64,000 nucleotides of DNA, from NCBI GenBank assembly GCA_963976875.1, contig CAXBML010000011.1, forward strand, positions 36,101-100,100, written 5' to 3'. How positions within the stretch are numbered: position 1 is the first letter of the stretch; each line of letters opens with the position of its first letter. The position numbers and the translations under genes are program-made. The notes beneath the pieces are model-generated. The model searched no databases and was not told where the DNA came from. It was given only the letters and a program-made list of their open reading frames with translations. This document shows, one piece after another, positions 27,111-36,761 of this stretch. This DNA is from Berkiella_A sp963976875. GTDB taxonomy: Bacteria > Pseudomonadota > Gammaproteobacteria > Berkiellales > Berkiellaceae.

Positions 27111-27759
27111 TTTTATGATAGATCCGCACTTTGGTTTTTCCCCAACTAGCAGTATGCATCCCGGTATATATAAGTATAAATTGACTATCGTGTATTCTTC
27201 TGACCACTGATATAACATAACTACCAGGTTGTAACCGTGAAAACTTTGTTCGTAGCTGCTCCCAGGTTGCTTCCTTAAAAACCGCGGCATTGACGTATAC
27301 AATATGGGCCTCCTCGAGATTTTCGACTAAGAAATCACCCTCCATAATTGTTAATGTGGATTGATTTTTTTTTATCTTTGCCATTGATAATAATCTAGCA
27401 GATTTTGCAGCTTGAACTAAGTCTGAAACTTTCTCAATTCCTGTTGCTTGTATACTCTTAAAGAATAAAGCGGCAGACAATAATAGTCTGGCATCGCCAC
27501 AACCTAAATCATAAATTTTACAACAACCCTTTTTATGTAACAAATTCAGCAAGTACAAAAAAGATATATTGGATAACGTCCCATAAATTAAATCTGGATT
27601 GTCAGGCTCTTGTTTTACACGATATTGCTTAGAAATAGAGTACGTCGGTATTGTTTTATATAATCTATCTATAGATCTTAAAACAAACATCAATTTAAAA
27701 ATTTTTAAAACGAAAAATTCAATAAAAAATTTAGCGCCATGTAGAAAAGGTATGCCCAT
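27097..27759 (-). CDS. DOT1-like SAM methyltransferase, second paralogue
   Basis: A 220-residue paralogue of the 18786-19520 protein. It has a hydrophobic N terminus (about residues 8-28) and then L-I-Y-G-T-L where the first copy has L-Y-G-E. K-I-Y-D-L-G-C-G-D-A-R is motif I and G-I-E-K-V-S-D-L the acidic motif. I-V-Y-V-N-A-A-V-F corresponds to I-I-F-I-N-A-T-A-F. The C-terminal ends also match (I-Y-T-G/S-G-x-x-x-x-S-W-G). The Y-G-E glutamate is replaced by threonine, so activity may differ. It overlaps the end of arfB by 14 bases. The substrate is unknown. Confidence 0.75.
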   Translation of the reverse strand: MGIPFLHGAKFFIEFFVLKIFKLMFVLRSIDRLYKTIPTYSISKQYRVKQEPDNPDLIYGTLSNISFLYLLNLLHKKGCCKIYDLGCGDARLLLSAALFFKSIQATGIEKVSDLVQAAKSARLLSMAKIKKNQSTLTIMEGDFLVENLEEAHIVYVNAAVFKEATWEQLRTKFSRLQPGSYVISVVRRIHDSQFILIYTGMHTASWGKTKVRIYHKINPL

Positions 27760-28063
27760 ATAAAAATGCCTTTAAAAAATTTAATCTTGAACCACTATAA
27801 AATCTGAACCGTACTATCAAACTAAAACCAGCATTTAAGTGACTTGGATTACATAAGTCTAGTGTATCTATTTGGCTCTTAACTTAAAATGTCAGGTAGT
27901 TTATTTTTGTCTTTTTTACTTTGTCAAATTCTCTATAGTAATTACAAGATAAGAAGTTTATCATCAAAAAAACTAAAACGTACGTGATAGCACACTATTA
28001 AGTTAATTTTATAAGTTGATAGTACATTGTTTATGGTACGTCAAAATTAACCTTGGTAGCATT
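27760..28063. other. Intergenic region with divergent promoters
   Basis: About 300 AT-rich bases between the divergent methyltransferase and patatin genes, presumably holding both promoters. No gene or special motif seen. Confidence 0.5.
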
Positions 28064-30232
28064 ATGAAGCATGTATTATATTTTATTCTATTTATAAGCA
28101 TTAGCTTATTTCAAGCTGCCATGGCAGCAGAACAAACAAGACCTCGCATTGGCTTGGTTTTGAGTGGTGGTGGTGCCAAAGGTGGCGCTCATGTCGGCGT
28201 CCTAAAAGTAATCGACCAGCTAAATATTCCCATCGATCTTGTTGTTGGAACGAGTATGGGCGCAGTAGTAGGAGGCTTATATGCCTCAGGATATTCTGCA
28301 ATCGAAATTGAAAATATTTTAACAACGATGAACTGGGATAATATCTTACTCGATAAAATCAATAGAGATGACCTATATTACCGGAGAAAAAGAGATGATG
28401 ATTTATTCTTAATCCGAGAGGTCATAGGCTATAGAGACGGCAATGTACGCTTACCCAGAGGCGCAATCCAGAGTCAAGATTTATATCGAAACTACAAAAA
28501 ACTGACAATTGGCAAAGAGCCTATTAGAGATTTTACCAAGCTACCCATTTCATTCGCTGCTGTATCAACTGATTTAGTAACGGGGCATAGAGTCATTTTA
28601 ACCCAGGGCGATCTCGCTGAAGCCATGGTAGCCAGTATGTCAGTGCCAGGAATATTTCCACCTGTAGAGCGCAACGGCCAGTTACTAGTCGATGGTGGTA
28701 TTGTTAATAATTTACCGGTCGAGGTTGCGCGAGAGATGGGGGCCGATATTATCATTGCGGTAGATGTTGGCTCACCTATGTATACAATAAAACAAATTAA
28801 TAACCTAGCAGAAGTTTTAGGGCAATTAAGCAACATTTATGTTTTAGATAATATGAAGGTAAGCCGGGAACTTATTACTGACAAAGATATTCTTCTCCAC
28901 CCAGATATTTCTCATATATCAACTTCAGATTATGGTAAAGTTATTGAAGCGATTAAACCAGGAGAGGTTGTCGCGCTAAATCAAGTAGATAGACTCAAGC
29001 GGTTATCATACGGGCAAACCGAGAAAGAAGCACCATCAGGCAAAGTCTATATTAAACGAAGCAGGGTATATAACCAATCGCCACTCTGCACAGATACGAT
29101 TTATCATTACCTACCTAAAGAGCCAGGATTTTACTCTACCCACGAAATTAATCAATATATAGAAAAGCTATATGGCCTGTCCATGTTCGAAAGAATTTCT
29201 TATGGTATTGATGATGGTGAGCTATATGTTACGCCACATGAGAAAAGATGGGGGCCGACCTATTTTCAGAGTGCCTTATTATTGTCCTCAGATTTTGATG
29301 GTGGCAGTAGCTTTACTTTTGGTTTGGGCGCGACACGAACTTTAATCAATTCATTGGCTGGCGAGTATAGAGTATTTGGTTCTACCGGTAGAAATACAAG
29401 CCTAAGGCTAGATTACTTTCAGCCTATCACTACAGACTTGACATGGTTTATTGAACCTAATCTTCAGTATGAAAGAAGAAAGCTTCAATTAACATCTGCA
29501 CCATTAAATATCAATTTTGCATTATATCAATATAACAAACTGGAAGGCAGTATAGCGCTTGGCCGTCATTTTGGACAGTGGGGTAGAGTCAGCGTGGGCT
29601 ATAGCCGAGCATTTGGCGAAGCAGAGTTAGAAATTGGTATTCCTGTTGTGCAAAGCTCCACTTTTAATGATGGTTTTGGATTTGCATTGCTTGAATGGGA
29701 TACATTTGATAATAGTTACTTTCCTAACAACGGGTCGAGAGCAAAGTTCAGTTACAATGTTGATAGAAAAAAGCTGGGTAGCGACCAAAATTTTCAGCAA
29801 GTGAAGTCAAAAGCGGCAATAGCTAAAACACTTGGAAAACATTCTCTTCTAGTATTGGGAGAATATAATGCAACAGTGAAAGGTATTCCCACAGCGAATC
29901 AGCTTTCACAATTAGGTGGTTTGTTCAGGTTGTCAGGATATTCAACAGATCAGTTAATCGGTGTAGATTCTGCTCTCTTCAATGCAATTTATTTTTATAG
30001 AATCAAAGAAGTTGAGCTGCTTCCCAATTTCCCTTTCCCGTTATATCTTGGCTTTTCCGCAGAATCAGGTAATACCTGGCTAAACCACAGCTCATTATTT
30101 AAACACTCTTTTATTGGTGCTGGAAGCGTATTTTTAGGCTTCGACACTATCATTGGACCAATTTATTTGGGGTACGGTATTGCTGAACGAGGCAAGAAAG
30201 CAGCGCACCTAGCGCTCGGAAAATTATTTTAA
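28064..30232 (+). CDS. Patatin-like phospholipase fused to Omp85-type barrel (type Vd autotransporter)
   Basis: A 722-residue outer-membrane protein from the ATG at 28064, which starts a clear signal peptide (residues 1-22). The patatin domain has the oxyanion motif G-G-G-A-K-G at 35-40, the nucleophile S64 in G-T-S-M-G and the catalytic aspartate in V-D-G-G near residue 210. A POTRA-like segment follows (about 330-390) and then a beta-barrel to the C terminus, as in PlpD of Pseudomonas. The protein presumably displays or releases a phospholipase A at the cell surface. Length matches the family. Confidence 0.92.
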   Translation: MKHVLYFILFISISLFQAAMAAEQTRPRIGLVLSGGGAKGGAHVGVLKVIDQLNIPIDLVVGTSMGAVVGGLYASGYSAIEIENILTTMNWDNILLDKINRDDLYYRRKRDDDLFLIREVIGYRDGNVRLPRGAIQSQDLYRNYKKLTIGKEPIRDFTKLPISFAAVSTDLVTGHRVILTQGDLAEAMVASMSVPGIFPPVERNGQLLVDGGIVNNLPVEVAREMGADIIIAVDVGSPMYTIKQINNLAEVLGQLSNIYVLDNMKVSRELITDKDILLHPDISHISTSDYGKVIEAIKPGEVVALNQVDRLKRLSYGQTEKEAPSGKVYIKRSRVYNQSPLCTDTIYHYLPKEPGFYSTHEINQYIEKLYGLSMFERISYGIDDGELYVTPHEKRWGPTYFQSALLLSSDFDGGSSFTFGLGATRTLINSLAGEYRVFGSTGRNTSLRLDYFQPITTDLTWFIEPNLQYERRKLQLTSAPLNINFALYQYNKLEGSIALGRHFGQWGRVSVGYSRAFGEAELEIGIPVVQSSTFNDGFGFALLEWDTFDNSYFPNNGSRAKFSYNVDRKKLGSDQNFQQVKSKAAIAKTLGKHSLLVLGEYNATVKGIPTANQLSQLGGLFRLSGYSTDQLIGVDSALFNAIYFYRIKEVELLPNFPFPLYLGFSAESGNTWLNHSSLFKHSFIGAGSVFLGFDTIIGPIYLGYGIAERGKKAAHLALGKLF

Positions 30233-30680
30233 AGTCCGCCAAACTGCTTCTTCTACAATATTTACGGCACAAAATTCTGGCAGTAAACTTGTATTATTAG
30301 GTGAATTAAATTTTGCATCATTAATGCCGATAATGTTTTTATATTAAAACCAGAGCTATGCTATTAGACATTTTATTTAGCCAGGATATGTTACCAAGGT
30401 TACGCTCAGTCTTAAAAACAGTGCTAGGATTTAGCTCAACAAGAAACAGGGACTTCATTACATATTTTTTATAAATATGCAACACGCTTTTATATACAGT
30501 GGTGAGAAACCAATACATATTTGTTATTATATTGATCGTATAGCATTAATATTTTAAAACCCATCTTTGCTTATCAATGTAACTATTTAAATTATTTAAA
30601 TTATTTAAATTATTTAAATTATTTCATTTATACTTTATATGAAAGATAGCTCTATTTTTTAAAAGTTAAGGATTTTAACA
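30233..30680. promoter_or_regulatory. Intergenic region with AT tandem repeat before the ligase operon
   Basis: About 450 bases without a gene. At 30585-30620 the nonamer ATTTAAATT is repeated four times in perfect tandem, ending about 60 bases upstream of the acetyltransferase start. This is where a promoter would lie. Copy-number change in such a repeat could alter expression; this is inference. Confidence 0.65.
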
Positions 30681-31193
30681 ATGAAAAATTCAGTTTTAAT
30701 GACAAAAGCAACTTATGAAGATATGCATAATGTTGCACAAATTATTCGCTCCTCAGCAAAATGGTATGAAAAGTTTGTCGAGCCCCAAGACTTAGGTGAA
30801 CACTATGTTGATGATGTATGGAAAAAGAAAAACTACAAAAAAAGAGAGTTTTATTTATGCCATCATGAATCAGGTGAGAAAATAGGCACCTTATCATTAG
30901 AACACTTTAAAAATTTTTCTTATCTTGGTTATGTTTATCTAGATTTAGATTACGTTGGGCATGGATATGGTCAATATATTTTAAAATACGCTAAAGAGCT
31001 AACTAAGTCGAATGGCAAAAGCAGAATGATTTTAATGGCACACCCAGAAGCAAAATGGGCGATTAAAGCATACAAAAAATTTGGATTTAAAAAGATATAT
31101 GAAAAAAAAGAAGAAGTGTGTAGTTTTGAAAATAATGTGTTAGCTTCATACTACGAAGAAGGCTTTCATTTATATGAGTTCAAATTAACATAA
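30681..31193 (+). CDS. GNAT-family acetyltransferase, first gene of ligase operon
   Basis: A 170-residue GNAT protein. It has a central strand Y-L-G-Y-V-Y-L-D-L-D-Y-V-G-H-G-Y-G-Q-Y (about 84-102), equivalent to motif A with a G-H-G-Y-G acetyl-CoA loop, and A-I-K-A-Y-K-K-F-G-F-K near residue 132. TAAGGA precedes the ATG. It is followed after 60 bases by the ATP-grasp gene. Context suggests it acetylates an amino acid, a peptide or a product of the neighbouring ligase. Confidence 0.85.
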   Translation: MKNSVLMTKATYEDMHNVAQIIRSSAKWYEKFVEPQDLGEHYVDDVWKKKNYKKREFYLCHHESGEKIGTLSLEHFKNFSYLGYVYLDLDYVGHGYGQYILKYAKELTKSNGKSRMILMAHPEAKWAIKAYKKFGFKKIYEKKEEVCSFENNVLASYYEEGFHLYEFKLT

Positions 31194-31252
31194 TATATCA
31201 ATAAAAAAGACTACTCGAAAATATTAGTTTAATCATTTTTTAAGGAGAGGCA

Positions 31253-32503
31253 GTGAACTTAAATAAAGGAATAGATGATTATAAAGAACGAAGAAAAAAA
31301 CGTACGATTGCTTTAATTGGTTATAGTTTGCCTGCTATAGAAGCAGCAAGCGAATTAAATTACAACTATATATGTGTTGTTCCTGAAGATTATGTATCAT
31401 TGTTAGAAGCAGACGGTGTCAAAGCGCTTGCTTGGAATTTTGAAAAAATATCACAAGACTCTGAAAAGCTTTATAAACGACTCGCTGAACTTAATGTTGA
31501 TTTTGCCATTGGCTTATTTGAAGAAACTGTCGAGTGGGCGGGTATGATTAACGCATTTTTGTTTAAGGATAGCCGATTATTTAACCATTCATTATTGTTT
31601 AGAGATAAAGCAATGATGAAACGAAAGGCACAAATGAGTGGTATTAGGGTTGGTGTATTTGAAGAGGTTGACACAAAAGAGTCCGCTAAGAAATTTTTTG
31701 ATAAGATTAATGAAGCATTAAGTCATTTAGAAGAGGATATAAAAGATCCCGTTCACCTTAAGCCTTTGAATAGTGCGGGTAGCATTGGACATTATATAAT
31801 TCACTCAAGAGAAGATATAGATGAACTAGAAGACAACAATTTTCCTTGTTTGGCCGAAAGCCATTTAGATGGTCAAGAGTTTTCTGTTGAGGCATTTATT
31901 CATAATGGCAAAATAATGTTTTTGAATATTAATGAATATATCAGACTAGGATATTCACAAATATTGCCACCCAGTCCAAAGTTAGAGGCCTATAGGCCAA
32001 TAATTCAAAAAGCTGTTGAGAAATTGGTCAAAGCCTTTAATGTACAGCATGGTATCATTCATCCAGAATACTTTATTGATCAGGATGGAGATCTCAATTT
32101 TGGTGAAGTAGCTAAAAGAGTCCCTGGCGGACATATATTTGAATTAATAGAGCAAGCTTATGGCTTTAATGCATATCAGGGAATGTTGTTGTGCTCTGAT
32201 CCCGATACATCTGAGTCTGAGTTGAAGTTATTTTTTCCAGATGAAATTAATGGTAAAAAAGGGCATGCTGCAAATTTACTTATTTATCCTCATAAGAGCT
32301 ATGTGACAAATCTTCAATTCCCTGAGTCCTTGAACAAGAATAAGTATTTTGTAAAACATGATATGTTTGAACCAATCACACCAAAAGTTGCTGAGCGCAT
32401 AGGGTTTGGCAATCATTATGGAAAAATTGTATTTTTTGGTGATGAGCCTGAACAAATAATAGAATTACTAAACGAGTATGAGAGCTATGATTTCTATACT
32501 TAG
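31253..32503 (+). CDS. ATP-grasp ligase, amino-acid/peptide-ligase type
   Basis: A 416-residue ATP-grasp enzyme. The N-terminal pre-ATP domain contains I-A-L-I-G-Y-S-L-P. The grasp core has H-L-K-P-L-N-S-A-G-S-I-G near residue 173 (ATP lysine and glycine loop), L-D-G-Q-E-F-S-V-E near 205 and H-P-E-Y-F-I-D...F-G-E-V-A-K-R-V-P-G-G near 280 (metal ligands). This matches the L-amino-acid ligase/carboxylate-amine ligase group, which makes a dipeptide or an amide through an acyl phosphate. The GTG start at 31253 has a strong AAGGAG. The specific substrates cannot be read from the sequence. Confidence 0.9.
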   Translation: MNLNKGIDDYKERRKKRTIALIGYSLPAIEAASELNYNYICVVPEDYVSLLEADGVKALAWNFEKISQDSEKLYKRLAELNVDFAIGLFEETVEWAGMINAFLFKDSRLFNHSLLFRDKAMMKRKAQMSGIRVGVFEEVDTKESAKKFFDKINEALSHLEEDIKDPVHLKPLNSAGSIGHYIIHSREDIDELEDNNFPCLAESHLDGQEFSVEAFIHNGKIMFLNINEYIRLGYSQILPPSPKLEAYRPIIQKAVEKLVKAFNVQHGIIHPEYFIDQDGDLNFGEVAKRVPGGHIFELIEQAYGFNAYQGMLLCSDPDTSESELKLFFPDEINGKKGHAANLLIYPHKSYVTNLQFPESLNKNKYFVKHDMFEPITPKVAERIGFGNHYGKIVFFGDEPEQIIELLNEYESYDFYT

Positions 32504-32525
32504 AAAAGTTGGAAAATTAACCAAT

Positions 32526-34550
32526 ATGTCAAAAAAGAAACTAGGAGATAATGATTTAGCACTTAGCGAAATTATAAATCCAGAAATGCCTGATGAATCT
32601 GATCAATCAAGATTACGCTTTAAAACAGCTTGGGATAATTTAAAGAATGCGACTTTAGCAGTAAAAAGCATGTATCAGCCTGATTTATTTCAAACCTCAG
32701 CTGCCTTTATGGATTCAGATGATGGTATAGATTACTTGATGTCATATGCAAATGATTTCGACAGAGTCGGAGTATTTCATAATACGCCTTGGCAAAAACT
32801 TGGTAATCTGCAACCAGAATTGGTTGGCTATGGTTTGAAAGGGGAGGGTGCTAACTCTTTAATTGAATTTCTAAGTGAATTAAGAATTTTAGCAATAACA
32901 CAAAAAAAATATGAAAATAATGAGTTCAGCACAGAAAATGCGCATACATTTTTAAAAAAGGTGTTATGTCTAAATTTAGATTTGCTGTATCTTGAAAATA
33001 CTGAGGAATCACGATCAAGGCCCAATGTGTACCACAGGGCGAATAGGCTATTGTGTTATATCAGTGAACATGTCTACTTGGATGGACTACAAGACGAAGT
33101 GATAAAGGAAATTGAAGAAATTATAACGCAACGTCCAATATTAAATCATCGAGTCAAAAAGTTGATTCGATACGCTACAAAATTACCCTCTGGAAATCAC
33201 AGAAATGAATATACTAAAAGGCTAGAAGTATATTCAGGCGCTCTATCAGAGCCAAGCCCATTAAGCAAAAAGTTTCAAGATATTATAAAATATAGAGAGG
33301 CGCTAGATTCTTTAGATGATATTTCGCTCAATGCTGAAATTGATGCCTTTAATTACACTTTTAGTACAACAGGATTTGGGAACCCTTATCACGCTGTTTT
33401 ACTAAGATTTCTAGCTAGGAATATGGTTGAAAAAGTGCCGCTGGCTCTCGATTTGGATGTAATAGGAAATGCAGAATATGAAAAGTACCAAGAAAAAATC
33501 TGTACTATCATAAAAATTTGTATCTTTCCAAATAATTTAGATGGCATCTTTGGCCTGTCACGCGTTATGAGAAGGGGCCTTTTCTCGCAAAAAGATGTTT
33601 CTGCGGGTTTGATGCGAATGATAGATCTTGATATTTCGCCCGAGTCAAAAAAGCAACTGTTACGATTTGAAGCTTTTGATAGCGGTATTTCTGCAAATGC
33701 AATTTTAATTTCAGGCACGTTAGCAATACTAGGTCATCCACTTGGTGTTGGCCAAGGTCCAAATCCAACATGCCAATCTGCACGTGGATTGAGTCTGTGG
33801 GGGCAGCATGCACCCGGTTATCTCGTTTCATTAATATCAACGGCCGCTAAAGATAATGTTGTAGAATTTGATTTTGAAAGTGGCTCTATTCGGTCGGATC
33901 AATTACAAGAAGGCATTACGGGTGGGGATTTCGATACGGATAAACTAGATCCGGTTTCAAGATTATTAGTGCCTCATTTAGATAAAATTTATAATGAAAT
34001 GATGCTTAAGGCTTCATTTCGGGCAGAAGACCCGCATAAATGGGTTAACCCAGCGTTTTATGGCAAATTTGTATATCGCGGTTTCTCATCCTGTATTGAT
34101 ATTTTGACTGCAACAATACAAGACTATAAGGGTTTTTTAAGGCATTTTTATGCCACACATCATCCAGTCTATAATGGTGGACTTTCTCTAGTTTACCCTA
34201 ATCCAGTAGGATTGTTTGTAACAGACATTAACGGTAATCTACTTGGTTTTCATGCAGTTTCTTTGCAGAGAATTCAACAGGATGAAAATAAAAATTATAG
34301 AGCTTATTTTTATAACCCGAATAATGAGAGCAGGCAAAATTGGGGAGCGGGAGTGACTTGCAGTGTTTCAGGTAATGGCGAAAAAACAGGAGAAACTTCC
34401 TTACCATTTGATGAGTTTTTATCTAGACTGTATGCCTATCACTTTAATCCTTATGATGAGGGTGATGCCTATGCGGTACCTGAAAAAATTATTAACGACA
34501 TTTATGATATGGCAAAAGAAAGTTGGGGAACATCTTATAAATGGCTTTAG
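32526..34550 (+). CDS. Large unknown protein with papain-like Cys/His/Asn signature
   Basis: A 674-residue protein (ATG at 32526, GGA upstream; ATGs at 32478 and 32487 overlap the ligase gene). I recognise no named family. Residues 1-400 look helical. In the C-terminal third, C416 in P-T-C-Q-S-A-R-G-L-S-L-W, H576 in G-F-H-A-V-S-L-Q and N597 in Y-N-P-N-N-E have the order, spacing and local context of a papain-fold cysteine peptidase or transglutaminase triad. There is no signal peptide. It is translationally coupled to the downstream transporter (10-base overlap). It could trim, transfer or cyclise the ligase product, but this is inference. Confidence 0.7.
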   Translation: MSKKKLGDNDLALSEIINPEMPDESDQSRLRFKTAWDNLKNATLAVKSMYQPDLFQTSAAFMDSDDGIDYLMSYANDFDRVGVFHNTPWQKLGNLQPELVGYGLKGEGANSLIEFLSELRILAITQKKYENNEFSTENAHTFLKKVLCLNLDLLYLENTEESRSRPNVYHRANRLLCYISEHVYLDGLQDEVIKEIEEIITQRPILNHRVKKLIRYATKLPSGNHRNEYTKRLEVYSGALSEPSPLSKKFQDIIKYREALDSLDDISLNAEIDAFNYTFSTTGFGNPYHAVLLRFLARNMVEKVPLALDLDVIGNAEYEKYQEKICTIIKICIFPNNLDGIFGLSRVMRRGLFSQKDVSAGLMRMIDLDISPESKKQLLRFEAFDSGISANAILISGTLAILGHPLGVGQGPNPTCQSARGLSLWGQHAPGYLVSLISTAAKDNVVEFDFESGSIRSDQLQEGITGGDFDTDKLDPVSRLLVPHLDKIYNEMMLKASFRAEDPHKWVNPAFYGKFVYRGFSSCIDILTATIQDYKGFLRHFYATHHPVYNGGLSLVYPNPVGLFVTDINGNLLGFHAVSLQRIQQDENKNYRAYFYNPNNESRQNWGAGVTCSVSGNGEKTGETSLPFDEFLSRLYAYHFNPYDEGDAYAVPEKIINDIYDMAKESWGTSYKWL

Positions 34551-35959
34551 ACACGATCTATCTCGGTTTAGAGGATGTCTTATTTTCTTTTTCTAATTTT
34601 ATCTGGGGCATACCGTTAGTTGCCCTTTTGGTAGGCAGCGGGATCATGTTTGCGCTGTATTCAAGATTTCGCCCCTATAAATACCTTCCACATGCATTTA
34701 ACGTATTAATTGGGAAGTATGATTCACAAACTGATAAAGGGCAAATCAGCCATTTCCAAGCTTTGGCCACAGCCCTGTCAGGCACTATTGGCTTAGGTAA
34801 TATTGTTGGTGTTGCTCTAGGAATCTCTGTTGGTGGCCCAGGTGTTCTTTTTTGGATGTGGGTAACTGCACTGGTAGGTATGATCACTAAATTTTATACT
34901 TGCTCCTTGTCTATTATGTACAGGGGGCGAGATAGTTTAGGAGTTATTCAAGGTGGTCCCATGTATGTTATACGTGAAGGACTATCTAGAAAATGGTTGC
35001 CACTGGCTTGGTTATTTGCTTTTGCAGGTGTGTGTGGATCATTGCCCGTTTTTCAGGTTAATCAACTTGTTCAGATATTAAAAGACGTCTTTTTAAATTC
35101 AGGATCACATGCCACGACAACGGGTGATCTATGGTTTAGTCTGAGTGTTGGTGTCATTGTTGGCATAGTTGTACTGACTATTATTTTAGGGAAGATTCAA
35201 AGAGTCGGCTTTTTTTCTGCCAAAATTATGCCTTGTATAGTATTAGTCTATTTGATTATGACTATTGGGCTTTTAGTTAAATTTTATGAGAAAGTGCCAA
35301 TGGCGTTCTCATTAATTTTAAACGAAGCGTTTAGCGGTGAGGCTGTAATGGGTGGCGGGTTAATCAGCGTTATTTTAATTGGCGTTCGACGCGGGGCAAT
35401 CTCAAATGAAGCAGGCATTGGGACTGAATCTATGGCACATGGTGCTGCCAGGACAAATGAGCCTATTCGAGAGGGTTTAGTCGCTATGTTTGGCCCAATC
35501 ATTGATACTTTTTTAGTCTGTACTTGTACAGGGTTAGCTATTATTGTTACGGATTCATGGAAGTTAAATTTATCGGGTATATCTGTCACCACAAGTGCTT
35601 TTGAATTGGCATACCCAGGTTATGGTGCAATATTATTAATGTTAGTCGTAATATTCTTTAGTATTAGTACTATGACAACTTTTTGGTATTATGGTACTAA
35701 ATGCTTAGGTTTTTTAGTAGGGGCAAAACACCAATTTCATTATACTTGGTTATATTTTATTTTGATTATCGTGGGTTCTGTGTCTACCTTAAATATAGTT
35801 CTAGGATTAATCGATAGCATGTATGCCTTAATGGCAATACCAACCATGGTCTCAACTATATTCTTAGCTAAAAAAGTGAATCAGGAATTTTATCGTTATA
35901 AAGACAAGTATCTTCGACATGACTTTCAAAATAATATTATTTGTGATGTCAAAAATTAA
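34541..35959 (+). CDS. AGCS-family sodium:amino-acid symporter
   Basis: A 472-residue membrane protein with about ten hydrophobic segments. G-T-I-G-L-G-N-I-V-G-V-A and the later I-S-N-E-A-G-I-G-T-E-S are signatures of the alanine/glycine:cation symporter (AGCS/DagA) family. It is the last gene of the four-gene operon and its start lies inside the end of the papain-like gene. The family takes up alanine, glycine or D-alanine; in this operon it may feed a substrate to the ligase or move the product. Confidence 0.95.
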   Translation: MALDTIYLGLEDVLFSFSNFIWGIPLVALLVGSGIMFALYSRFRPYKYLPHAFNVLIGKYDSQTDKGQISHFQALATALSGTIGLGNIVGVALGISVGGPGVLFWMWVTALVGMITKFYTCSLSIMYRGRDSLGVIQGGPMYVIREGLSRKWLPLAWLFAFAGVCGSLPVFQVNQLVQILKDVFLNSGSHATTTGDLWFSLSVGVIVGIVVLTIILGKIQRVGFFSAKIMPCIVLVYLIMTIGLLVKFYEKVPMAFSLILNEAFSGEAVMGGGLISVILIGVRRGAISNEAGIGTESMAHGAARTNEPIREGLVAMFGPIIDTFLVCTCTGLAIIVTDSWKLNLSGISVTTSAFELAYPGYGAILLMLVVIFFSISTMTTFWYYGTKCLGFLVGAKHQFHYTWLYFILIIVGSVSTLNIVLGLIDSMYALMAIPTMVSTIFLAKKVNQEFYRYKDKYLRHDFQNNIICDVKN

Positions 35960-36036
35960 TATTACAATCACGCTATGTTCTTTATATCAGTTATTTAAAA
36001 TTGTACCTAGCGCTTTTGTAAAGTAAATTAGACTAA

Positions 36037-36357
36037 TTAGAATTTTTTAACTTTTGCTGCTACGCTGAACTCAGTAACGGCTAGTGTTCCCACATCTTCT
36101 GATGTTGTATGCGGTACATATTGATTTAAAAACATTTTTGGCTGTTTTGCATGCTCTTGAATGATCCACTGACGTAGTATATTACCTTGGTCAGGTATAT
36201 CTGACTTAGCGTTATTGATAAGTTCATAACTAATCATAACTTCTACCAGCGAGGTTTCATTTTTCACGCATGAATTAAGAAACCATTCGTATTGAGCTTG
36301 CGTTAAACCTTTAGGTGCAGACTGGGGTAGTAAATTTAAATTTTTGTTACTTAGCAT
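36037..36357 (-). CDS. Small hypothetical protein
   Basis: A 106-residue protein of unknown function with no membrane segment. The reading frame is clean and begins with ATG. I see no domain. It lies downstream of the AGCS gene and converges with it. Confidence 0.5.
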   Translation of the reverse strand: MLSNKNLNLLPQSAPKGLTQAQYEWFLNSCVKNETSLVEVMISYELINNAKSDIPDQGNILRQWIIQEHAKQPKMFLNQYVPHTTSEDVGTLAVTEFSVAAKVKKF

Positions 36358-36761
36358 TAGTATTTCCTATGTTATTATCAATCGTACTTTACCTGAGAAA
36401 ATGCCCAGCCAGGAGGGGCTATCTTATAGGCAGACTATTATAATACCTCATAGGATATTATGGTTAGCAACCCTAGAAGCAAAAATATAGGGTGATATTG
36501 CTTATTATATTGCTAGTTGCCTGCTGTCATTTTGATCACGGCCACCCAAAACCAATCTGTTTTGATCTTATCATACAAAAGAAAAATTTCTCACCTCGTA
36601 AAAGGTTAGCTAGCTGGCGTTTATGCCTGCCAGTAGCCTTCCTGTAAAAACTATATATTTTTAATAAAAATATCCAGTCATTCTATATCTTATTTGCATT
36701 GGCGAACATGAAAATCGTGTCTTACGCTGAAAGTAGACATAATAGATATGGCTATTAAATC
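36358..36761. other. Intergenic region upstream of the cyclase gene
   Basis: About 400 bases with no convincing gene. A modest hairpin (CTGGC-N10-GCCAG, about 36614-36633) is present. The region probably holds the promoters of the cyclase gene and of the small gene to its left. Confidence 0.45.
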
